Position numbers and translations under genes: made by a program. A DNA stretch of 15,000 nucleotides from Penaeus vannamei (Eukaryota > Arthropoda > Malacostraca > Decapoda > Penaeidae), in contig NC_091569.1 of the NCBI RefSeq assembly GCF_042767895.1, positions 678,778 through 693,777 on the forward strand, written 5' to 3'. Positions 1 through 12,396 of this stretch are shown piece by piece. The notes below the pieces were generated by a model. The model saw only the letters and a program-made list of their open reading frames with translations, was not told the origin of the DNA and made no database searches. The stretch's first letter is position 1; every line of letters begins with the position of its first letter.

Positions 1-65
1 CACACACAAACAGACACAAACACGGACACACAATGCACATGCAGTACGTCTTTACCACGAACTGC

Positions 66-3904
<3,839 letters not shown>

Positions 3905-4034
3905 GCCGACGACTGGTCGAGGACCGGAGCGGCTTTGGGCTGCGACCGAGAGGAGACCCCGAGCTCTGAGGCAACCGCTCGCACGCGAAGTCGAGTCTAT
4001 GATAGGCTCCGCCCCCGACGCGTTAGGCTCCACC

Positions 4035-4078
4035 CACGTGCATTTTACCGTATACGATACTAATTAAGGAATAAAAAG
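4035..4078 (-). promoter_or_regulatory. Possible proximal promoter elements of gene A
   Basis: A palindromic E-box CACGTG (4035-4040) and, on the minus strand, an AT-rich CTTTTTATTCC stretch (about 4069-4079) lie 130-175 bases upstream of the chosen ATG. Position fits a promoter, but both motifs are short and could be chance. Confidence 0.25.
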
Positions 4079-4304
4079 ACAAGTCAATGCTTATTATGAA
4101 ACATATCTTAAAATTCATACAGTAATATTCAACGTTAATGCAACATCGTACTAATTTTCTTGTGAGGTTCATAACAAAATGCGTAAGCAGCTGTGCGTTG
4201 CCTTACGTTGTAATGAGAGAGAGGGGGGAGATAAGAAGAGAGAGAGAGAGATGTATATCAATGATTTGTAGATAGAAAAAAAACGAGAGGGTAATACAAC
4301 CCCC

Positions 4305-4596
4305 ATCCTCTCTCTTTCTTTCTCTCTCTCTGTGTCTCTCTCTATCTCTTTCTCTCTCTGTGTGTCTCTATCTCTTTCTCTCTCTCTATCTCTCCATTTC
4401 TCTTCCTCTCTCTCTCTTTCTCTCTATCTCTCTCTTTCTCTCTCCCTCTCTTTCTCTATCTATGTATCTTTCTCCCTCCCCCCCGTCTCTCTCTCTCTTT
4501 ATCTCTCTCTCTCTCCCTCTCCCCCCCCCCCTCTCTCTCTCTCTCTTTATCTCTCTCTCTCTCCCTCTTCCCCCCTCCCCCCTCTCTCTCTCTCTG
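4305..4596. repeat. Imperfect CT-rich microsatellite
   Basis: About 290 bases of CT with TTTC, TATC and poly-C interruptions, upstream of gene A. Shadow frames SLSLSL and REREREI are artefacts. Confidence 0.95.
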
Positions 4597-4737
4597 GGTG
4601 AAGCCGGCAAAGGTTGGGCTGTTGTTGTTTGCAAATCACTTATGCAAGATCAGTTATATTTGCATTAATGGTGATGATGCGAAAGTAAGGAAGTAGAATG
4701 TAAAAAAGAAAGTTAAGGCGTATACATAGAGGCATAA

Positions 4738-4774
4738 TTGCAAGACAGACGCTCTACCAATTAAGTTCCGCTAA
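4738..4774 (-). repeat. Truncated tRNA-like sequence, inverted partner of 4809-4883
   Basis: The reverse complement reads agcggaacttaattggtag then agcgtctgtcttgcaa, resembling the D arm and anticodon arm of a tRNA. It shares about 20 bases (TTGGTAGAGCGTCTGT) with the plus-strand tRNA-like copy 40 bases away. No B box follows, so this copy is a fragment. Confidence 0.6.
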
Positions 4775-4808
4775 CAACAGAAAGGAGAGTGCAACTAAGA
4801 GCTATTTT

Positions 4809-4883
4809 GCCTCCAAGTTGGTAGAGCGTCTGTTTTGTAAATACTTGGCTGCGAAGATCCAGGTTCGAATCCCGGCCGGAGAC
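4809..4883 (+). pseudogene. tRNA-like sequence (tRNA pseudogene or SINE head)
   Basis: A-box-like AAGTTGGTAGAGCG, an anticodon-loop-like TTTTGTAAA (would read TGT, threonine) and a perfect B box GGTTCGAATCC (4862-4872) are spaced as in a tRNA. The acceptor and anticodon stems pair poorly and the T stem has one mismatch, so it is not a functional tRNA. It is followed after about 30 bases by a TA microsatellite, as tRNA-derived SINEs often are. Confidence 0.65.
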
Positions 4884-4909
4884 GGTAGGTTATTCATATA
4901 TGCAGAAGG

Positions 4910-5257
<348 letters not shown>

Positions 5258-5944
5258 AGATCGATATTGATTCGACATTTAAAAGTCGTATTGGTAACGA
5301 GAGACCGCTAAGCCAATGAAATATTTATTTACGTTTCATTTTTTTCTCTTTTCTTTTTTTGAAGGCATATCAGTACAGCAAAATTTAGTATTACAACAGA
5401 GTAAATTATCACAATCTAGTGGTACAACTACTAGAGTAAATTATGATAACTGTCTACGAATGTCTATTTAAATCGATTCACAGTGACCCTCACAGACATG
5501 CATCAGTCCTTTGCATTAAATATTTCCTTTTTACCTCGGGCGTCAAAGTTGTAATGATGGATAGGTAAATTAAGGTAAATGTACAATCTACAGACAGTTG
5601 ATTGTTGCTATAGAGTAAGCAGACTGACCCCGACTCTCGCCTCACACGGGTTTAGAGAAGACTATTCACCATCGCGCCATGTTTACCGCCAGGCCGTTGT
5701 TGACAGAAAAAAATGATTTATTCTTTTTTATTTTTGGCTCGTGGATACAGCAACGGAATTGGTCGGAGGAGACAATTCCGAATGCGCCAAGGAATGAGCT
5801 GGGAATGGAGTGATAGGACGAGCTAGCACGCAGAGGAGAAAAAGCGAGAAAGTGAGAAGGGAATAATTGATTATCCGCTCAGGGATCAGCTTCTCCTTTG
5901 GTGTACATAAATGCTGATTATATAGATATAGATATATAACGTTA
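5258..5944. other. AT-rich intergenic DNA, no gene seen
   Basis: No exon with GR similarity, no RNA gene and no intact mobile element recognised on either strand. The open frame on the minus strand at 5728-6066 runs into a CA repeat and has no recognisable domain. Confidence 0.6.
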
Positions 5945-6013
5945 GTTGTACACACATATATGTATATGAACACACATACACACACACACAGTGAGTGTGT
6001 GTGTGTGTGTGTG
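5945..6013. repeat. AC/TG microsatellite
   Basis: A short TA/CA patch followed by cacacaca and then gtgtgtgt, which could fold as a weak hairpin. Confidence 0.85.
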
Positions 6014-6284
6014 CATGTTTGTGTGAAAATAAGTAGAAACAAAAATATCCATGTGGAACAAGCCAAGAATTATCATAACATACAGCTTGAAGAGTGAGCT
6101 GGGGATTGCGGTCACGTGACAACACTGCAGAGAGTCGTGTGGCTGTACAATCATTCAGTTATTTTAGACCACCTTATAGAATGGTTAAGAATTCGGATTA
6201 AGAATATATGGAAGTCGAGTCTGCTGGATGAAAAAAAAAGTGAAATTACTGGGAATTTAGGTTTTGTTTCAGATTCGGAAAGTA

Positions 6285-6354
6285 GTGACGTAGTTGTGAC
6301 GTTTTCAGTACGCCGTGACGTAATTATGAAGTACTCGATGATCCGTGACGTCAC
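6285..6354 (+). promoter_or_regulatory. Cluster of four CRE-like GTGACG sites
   Basis: GTGACG occurs at 6285, 6296, 6315 and 6345, the last one being a full palindromic CRE, TGACGTCA (6346-6353). Three others are TGACGTA, TGACGTT and TGACGTAA half-site variants. In animals such sites bind CREB/ATF-type bZIP proteins. The nearest genes are gene A (ATG 2.4 kb away, upstream side) and gene B (5 kb away), so an enhancer role is only a guess. Confidence 0.35.
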
Positions 6355-6369
6355 TGTTGGTTTCTGATT

Positions 6370-6825
6370 TCGCAGATTACAGAATTTGGAGCATCGGATC
6401 TTTCCTTTATAAGACTATGAAATAAGTCAGATTTAATTCTCTTACCTTATTTTGACATTAGAAGAAATATATTATCATTATACATAGCTATTGTATACTA
6501 GCTTACACACGTTTTTTTCGATTATGAAAATCTGGCCTTCGCGGACAATATCTATATCATCAGATTTATTCTCGTGTGATGAGAAGATAACGAATCTGAT
6601 GATCATTTCCATCCCAATCACAGCCTTATTGATAGGAGGGGGGGGGGTCATTAAGTATATCAGAGAAATAACGGGATAAAACAGGCAAACATAAGAAGGA
6701 TAGAAAAAAAAATGCATAAAAACAGTAAAAAAAAAAAAAGAGCTAAAAATCGATAGACAAAATTCTACGGTCGAACCCGCCCTCTTTGAAACGACGGACC
6801 AAACTGATGGATCAGACGAGCTCAT
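6370..6825. other. AT-rich intergenic DNA, no gene seen
   Basis: Contains a G run (6639-6647) and two short poly-A runs (about 6704-6739). Nothing codes convincingly. The last 70 bases may be frame-shifted upstream sequence of the retrotransposon remnant that follows. Confidence 0.5.
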
Positions 6826-7160
6826 AAAGGCCTGTAAGGTGTAGCATAAGGCACTACGACCAGTGTAAAGATAGTAGGCCCTCCTATGGGTGGCACCGAA
6901 GTAAAAACAGGCAATGTGACGTAGTTATTGCCAGAATACGTTTAGGTTATAGAATGTACTGGCAACTGCAAGGTGCAAGAAGTGAATCTAGATGTAGACT
7001 GTGTAACGAGGAACATAAGCGAACACTTGAACATTATATCTCTCATGTAATACAGCCTTTCAGACCACCTAACATGAGGTATAAAAAACTATGTGTTTAT
7101 TTTATTGCATCTGATACATTGGAGGATATACTTATGCTATTTCCTAAATTTACCATGTAA
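6826..7160 (+). pseudogene. Decayed non-LTR retrotransposon ORF2, C-terminal end
   Basis: The open frame from 6826 to the TAA at 7158-7160 reads ...WHRSKNRQCDVVIARIRLGY then RMYWQLQ, CRLCNEEHKRTLEHYI and PFRPPNMRYKK. This matches the usual end of LINE ORF2 proteins (Jockey/RTE-like): an (A)RLRLG block after the RNase H or reverse transcriptase region, then a C-x2-C-x8-H cysteine motif with LEHY. The last expected cysteine (usual ECP) is lost here (SHVI). No reverse transcriptase domain is left upstream, so it is a 5'-truncated dead copy. Confidence 0.65.
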
Positions 7161-7370
7161 AATTATCGTAATCATGGAAAAGTGTTATGTAAACACAAAG
7201 GTCAACTTAGGTAATATTCTTTTGCATAGTGCATGACATATTTTCATCTTACCACGTATAACTACAGTAATCACAGAATACTATACTCTGTCGAATATAT
7301 GTGAATATATGTAACTCTGTAATCACGATTTCCACACCTGAGCAGATCGTCGGGGTGGTAAATAAACTTT
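7161..7370 (+). mobile_element. Probable 3'UTR of the decayed LINE
   Basis: AT-rich sequence directly after the ORF2 stop, ending near ggtggtaaataaactttctt (7352-7371), which contains AATAAA. LINE 3' ends commonly look like this; the true boundary cannot be fixed without other copies. Confidence 0.4.
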
Positions 7371-8421
7371 CTTAACGGACCGACGCGCCAACTTACGGGG
7401 GGGGGGGGACTCTACGGGAATCCGACCCAACTTTCGGTAAACTTTAAAGGAATTCACACCATCCAAACCCCCAGTGGTAATCGTTCAATACCCCCTGACC
7501 AATAAACCACGCAAACTCCACGTCACAAACTTTATTCAATACTTTAAGGTGCCGTGACTGGGTGTTCGCCTTCGGACACTGCCCAAGGGGAGGGTTTACC
7601 TCCGGGAAGCATTCTCTTCACCTCGGTGTGTACGGCAAATTAGGGCTTAGTGAGTCCATACCTTAAAGATTAACCTACACACCTTTATATAGCGAAATGC
7701 CAAACTTTTCTTCGCTTCCTACTGCTCTCTGAAATGATAGTTACTAATGTATATTTCTTCTTTGTAGTTACTATATTGTTTTGGAAATAACGCGGAATCG
7801 ACGAATGGAGTCTCCCGGCGCTGTCAAATCACACGGGGATGAAAACGCGCATGCGCAGAAGGTTTCTGTATAGAATAGCATAAATAACTATTAAAATACT
7901 TGGAAGAAGTTTAATGAAAATAATAGAATGCATGGGATTCATGAATTCGAAAAAAACAGGCATTGGAAATGACAAAACAGTTTTTACAAGCGTGTAGTAA
8001 TACATGAGTAATGCGATCATAGCATGTTTTAGCTCGTGATGTAAATATGGTGCGATACTTTGAGAAAAATGGTCGTATCTTCTTTATTTTCGATTTGCGT
8101 TCCTTTTGCCATTGGTGAAGTGTCTCAGTTTACGCCAAGGCAACCATTTCATTCACTTTTATCTCATTGGAATCCTGATTATCGCCCACTAAAATAAATC
8201 GTTTTTTTTTCTTATTTTTCTTGCTCTTATTCTTATTCTCATCTTTATTTTAGAAAGAGACCATCATATTTACAATATTGTTTGCTAACTTACACTTCAG
8301 GCTTTAGTTTCTCCTTTATCCCATTTTCTATGCCTTTAATTCAAGATAAAAAATGGTAACAACTGGCAGACTATCACATTATGAAGGCTGTGGCCAAGCA
8401 AGATTGGGTAAACTTGGCTAT
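7371..8421. other. Intergenic DNA without recognised genes
   Basis: Contains a G12 run (7398-7409) and a GGTGCCGTGACTGGG string (7549-7563) resembling retrotransposon primer-binding-site regions. The rest is AT-rich and lacks coding or RNA signals I can support. Confidence 0.5.
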
Positions 8422-8868
8422 AGTAGCTAGCAGAGAGTTACAGTGGCCAGCAAAGAGTTAAAGTAACAAGCAGATAATTAACGTGGCTGGCAAAGAGTTA
8501 TAGCAGTTAGCAGAGAATTAAAGTGGCTAGTAAAGAGTTACTGTGACTATCTCAAATTAGCTAGCAAAGAGTCAAAGTCAAGCAGAGTTATTGTGGCTTG
8601 CAGGGAGTCATAGAAGCTAGTAGAGTTATAGCGGGCAGCATAGTTATAGTAGCTAGCAGAGAGTTGTAGTGGCTAGAACAGAGTAAAAGTAGCAAGCAAG
8701 TGATGAAAGTAGCCAGCTAAAAGTTATTTTAATTAGCAGAGAGTTATAGTGGTTAGTAAATAATCATAGTGGCTAGTAGATAATTACAGTGGCTATCAGA
8801 GCGTTACAGTGGCTAGCAGAGAGTTATTGTGGTAGCAGGGGGTTATTGGGGCTACCAGAGGGTTATAG
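8422..8868 (+). repeat. 20-bp minisatellite, about 22 diverged units
   Basis: Units such as agtggctagcagagagttat repeat with a 20-base period through the whole interval. Some units are shortened to 17-19 bases or altered at several positions. Unit length is not a multiple of three and the frames are closed, so it is non-coding. Confidence 0.9.
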
Positions 8869-9275
8869 TGTTCAAGGAAACCGATCTCTTACAGTAATCC
8901 ACATGTTTGAGAGTTCTGCCTTTGAATCAGCGTAATGTAAATTCGCGGAAGAAATCGTCAGATTTATTTCGTTTATAAAGAAAACTGTTTCGGAATATTA
9001 TAACCAGCAAAAAAGGAAGCCAAGTGGAAAAGTGGTGTAAGTGGAAATACTACTGGCTATCTGATGATGAATTATCTATAACTATTATTTACATTATAAT
9101 TCCTCTATTCCCGAGACACGATGTAATTTCTTTGTAAACAGGCGTCCGTTTTCTTTGGTGGTTATTGTGTCAATAAACTACATCTTAATCAATGAATTAT
9201 ACAGTGGATTGCTCACTCGGTGCCGCTTCGGTGATGGCTGGCCGACGCTGAGCTCGCACTTCTAAAATCCTCACA
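8869..9275. other. Intergenic DNA, nothing recognised
   Basis: AT-rich, no open frame of note, no repeat structure seen apart from its position between a minisatellite and a pyrimidine tract. Confidence 0.5.
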
Positions 9276-9280
9276 GTATG

Positions 9281-9514
9281 ATCTCTCCTCCTCTCCCTCC
9301 CCCTCTCTTTTCTTCTTCCTCTTCCTTCTTCTTCCTCCTCCTCCTCCTCCCATTTCTCTTCCATTGTCTTCCTGCTCCATCCCTTTCTCGTCCTTCTCTT
9401 TCCTCCTCCTCTTCCTTCTCCTTCCTCGTCCCCTCCTCCTTCGTCTTCTTCCTCTTCCTTCGTCTTCCTTTTCCCCCCTTCTCTTCTTCCTTCTCCTACA
9501 GCTCCTGCTCCTTT

Positions 9515-9518
<4 letters not shown>
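9281..9518. repeat. Polypyrimidine tract (CCT/CTT-rich)
   Basis: About 240 bases almost entirely C and T with TCC and TTC triplet character. Shadow frames are poly-Ser/Leu/Phe on plus and poly-Arg/Lys/Glu/Gly on minus. Confidence 0.9.
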
Positions 9519-9586
<68 letters not shown>

Positions 9587-9718
9587 ATTTGTTTATGCAT
9601 GCATACATATCAAATATACATATTTATACACACACACAAATACACACACACACAAACATACACACACATACACACACATACACATACACACACACACAAA
9701 TACACACACACACACACA
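9519..9718. repeat. TA then CA-type microsatellites
   Basis: TA run 9519-9584, short spacer, then CA repeats with AAATA and CATA interruptions (9628-9718). Confidence 0.93.
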
Positions 9719-9832
9719 TTTGGGGGATTTTAAGCGACGTAAATAGCTAGGAAATGCAGCGAAGCAGCAACGGCAAATTTGATATAAACAAATAAATGAA
9801 AAGGCAAATAACTGAACACTAAGAAGCAAAAC

Positions 9833-9941
9833 TGAGGCCACCCAGTCTCCCAGCGTTGGATCGGCCAGGGGTTGATTCCTATAAAAAAAATAATAATAAA
9901 TAAATAAATAAATAAGTAAATAAAAAAATAAAGAAAAAAAA
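9833..9941 (+). mobile_element. Possible SINE 3' part with A-rich tail
   Basis: A B-box-like ggttgattcct (9870-9880) is followed by aaaaaaaataataataa and several AATA units up to about 9941. This layout suits a degraded tRNA-derived retroposon with an A-rich tail, but no A box was found. Confidence 0.3.
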
Positions 9942-10046
9942 CATCGTGTGTTTTATGTCACTGATAAATCGCAAATGTTACAGACTGCTATTGATTGAGG
10001 TGCAAAGTGAAGGACCTGGAAGTGTTTATAGATTTTAGTCTTGAGA

Positions 10047-10050
<4 letters not shown>

Positions 10051-10107
<57 letters not shown>
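10051..10107. repeat. AC microsatellite (left flank of hairpin)
   Basis: Uninterrupted AC repeat directly to the left of the long inverted repeat. Confidence 0.95.
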
Positions 10108-10110
<3 letters not shown>

Positions 10111-10262
10111 GGTAGAAAAGCCCACAATGCACAAACTAGATTTATTGAAGAAAATGACAACAGTTTCGGAATCGTCCTCCATCTTCGGAATCGAGGACGA
10201 TTCCGAAACTGTTGTCTCACTTTCCTCAATAAATCTAGTTTGTGCATTGTGGGTTTTCTACC
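10111..10262. repeat. Long near-perfect inverted repeat (foldback element) within an AC microsatellite
   Basis: Left arm 10111-10179 (69 bases) and right arm 10193-10262 (70 bases) are reverse complements except for two substitutions and two small indels. The loop is about 13 bases (10180-10192). Both flanks are AC repeats in the same orientation, as if the element had inserted into one microsatellite. Each arm, read outward from the loop, has GATTCCGAAAC followed by tgttgtc. A mobile-element end (possibly Penelope-like) is suspected. Confidence 0.9.
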
Positions 10263-10284
10263 ACACACACACACACACACACAG

Positions 10285-10346
<62 letters not shown>

Positions 10347-10377
10347 TATATATTATATATTATATATATGTATATAT

Positions 10378-10440
<63 letters not shown>
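10263..10440. repeat. AC then TA microsatellite (right flank of hairpin)
   Basis: AC repeat 10263-10328 with one GATAC interruption, then TA/TATTA sequence to about 10438. Confidence 0.95.
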
Positions 10441-10443
<3 letters not shown>

Positions 10444-10612
10444 TGAATTTAGCTTAATTCCATTTGTTACAACGGACTTTGTTTGCTGTGACAGGTTGTC
10501 TTTCTATTTTGAATCTAAATTACCCGTGTGCAATCAGTGGCTGGGGTTACTATCCACTAGCAGCTAGATTACTAGACGAGAACGGTACCGCTGCATCACA
10601 CAGCACAGCCCC
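10438..10612 (-). mobile_element. tRNA-derived SINE-like remnant
   Basis: On the minus strand, from about 10612, an A-box-like tgatgcagcgg is followed by gttctcgtctagtaatctag (an anticodon-arm-like segment). Then comes a poor B-box-like region (ggatagtaacccc) and a tail of about 90 bases ending at the TA microsatellite. A GATA microsatellite adjoins the other end. Family identity is uncertain. Confidence 0.4.
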
Positions 10613-10617
10613 ATATA

Positions 10618-10678
10618 CCTAGATAGATAGATAGATAGAATGATAGATAGATAGATAGTTAGACAGACAGATAGATAT
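10618..10678. repeat. GATA/GACA microsatellite
   Basis: Repeated agat units with one aatg and several agac variants. Confidence 0.92.
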
Positions 10679-11418
10679 AATGGGAACATCTCCCTGTCAC
10701 GTCATTGATAACTTCAAGGTAAGGTCAAGTGGTCCTTGGGCTTGGAGGTACAAAGCCCGCGTTCCATCCGTGGATTCACCGAACCCTTCGTAATTGTGAA
10801 ACTAAAATATTTCTCCAAAAAATCATTTTCATTAGTATATGTAATGGATAGTGCATCACTGAGTCCAAAGAACAAAACCAACAAAACATCAATTTAACGT
10901 CACGAATCATGCGATTGGCGTGAACGAAGCGGCCTCCGTCGAACCTTTGAAACTGACTCACCGAACCCTTGGGGTTCGATTAAACACAGGTTAAGAAACT
11001 GGATTAGAGCTTATATTGCCTTTTCTTTCCTTTATTGTTCCTGCTCTCTGCTTCCCGTGCCGCCAAGCCGGCCCCTGTGAGGCTGTTGTTCCCGCGCCGT
11101 TTTCTTATTTTTCTGCTGGGTCTTTCTGTGGCTCCATCGATTCCGCCTCGTGTTTGACAAGCCGTGACCGAACCGCTAAGCGCGGCAACGAGCACTTCAT
11201 TAATCACGACGGCGACGCCCGTCGATTGATCAGCGTCCCTCCGGAAGGAAGGCTTACGGCGCGTCGGGGCAGTTCTGCGGGAACTCGGCGTCGACCGGGA
11301 CGGCGCTCTTGCCACGGAAGGAATCGGTCCCTCGTTGCGTCCTTCCGAGGAATCCGTCCTTCCGAGAGCCTGCGAGCGAGTGGTCTAGGCACAGCCGTGC
11401 CTCTGGTCGCGAGTCGCG
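10679..11418. other. Upstream region of gene B
   Basis: AT-rich to about 11030, then GC-rich up to the gene B start; presumably contains promoter and 5'UTR. TATATT at 11012-11017 is the only TATA-like string, about 400 bases from the ATG. The plus-strand frame 11016-12053 runs out of frame with exon 1 and has no domain; it is a GC-rich shadow. Confidence 0.4.
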
Positions 11419-12396
11419 ATGGCCTCGAGGGCACCCGCACTCGTCCGCTCGCTGCGCCTCTGGCTCTCCGCCGTGAGGCTCCTGGGAGGTTTCCCTTACT
11501 CCTGGGACGAGGGTGGCCAGGAAGCCTTGTGCCCGAATCTGAGGTCCTGCAGGGGACTCCGTCTGTGGTCCTACTTCATGGCCGGCCTGCAGCTCGTGGT
11601 CGTCGTGGGCTTCAAGACCTACGTGTACGCGAGCAGCTCGGTCCTGTCCTTCGCGGACGACACCCAAGGCATCATGTCCAACATCATCTCGGCGGTGGTC
11701 GCGGGGGCGTCAGTGGTGCTGTATGTCCACATCCTGCTCGGCGGACGTCGTCTCCGCCGCCTCGTGTCTCATATGGACGCCTGCTTCCCCGAGGGCAGCA
11801 TCGGCGACTGGACGGCGCGCCGGAGCAAAGGCCTAATGCTCAGCATCCTCACCCACTCGACCTACTCCATGATCGTCGTCGTCACTTATGTGAAGTGGTT
11901 TGTGACGACCCGAAAGACGCAGTTCCACGTCCTCCTGAACGTATGTTGCGACGTCTTTGTGTACACCATCTTCCTCCCCGTGAATTACTTGTCGATCAAC
12001 CTCGTCTGCTGCTTCCTGGAAAGATCGCTGAGCGACGTGGCGCTGGCGCTTGAGTCTCCGCCGTCGCCGGCCGCTCGGCCTGCCAACGCCCCTGCAGACC
12101 GCGCCAAGACGACGAAGATCCTCGTCGGGAGTGATAAGGCGGTGGACGCAGGCCGGGTGCAGGCCGCCAGCAGACGCGTCGTCCAAGTGCATGAATGTCA
12201 GCTGCTGATGTGCCAGCACTTCAGCCTCCCGGTGCTGGCTCTCATGGCCCTCTCCGCTACCTGGCTGATAACGGACGTGTACCGCAAGATAACACAGCCG
12301 GAGTCGCAGGGCACAGCCATATTCTTGGTCTACGTTACATACAACATCGTCAACCTCTGTGTCCTGTGCTGCAGCGCTGACCTGCTGATGAATAAG
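11419..12396 (+). other. Gene B coding exon 1 (326 codons, TM1-TM6)
   Basis: GC-rich open frame from ATG 11419 to ...DLLMNK at AAG|gtcagt. If intron 1 is retained, the frame continues through a GA microsatellite as an Arg/Glu-rich tail of 25 residues to a TAA at 12472-12474, losing TM7. Confidence 0.9.

Noticed and set aside
4809..4883. Functional tRNA-Thr(TGT) gene
   Set aside because: A and B boxes are present, but acceptor and anticodon stems do not pair, so it is scored as tRNA-like only.
5886..6154. Minus-strand open frames of 70-79 residues
   Set aside because: Largely translated CA repeat, no recognisable conserved segment.
8422..8868. Regular 20-bp repeats considered as a CRISPR array
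   Set aside because: There are no spacers; units are contiguous and diverged, and the context is eukaryotic.
11016..12053. 345-residue plus-strand open frame overlapping gene B
   Set aside because: Arg/Pro-rich, out of frame with exon 1, no recognisable domain; a GC-content shadow.
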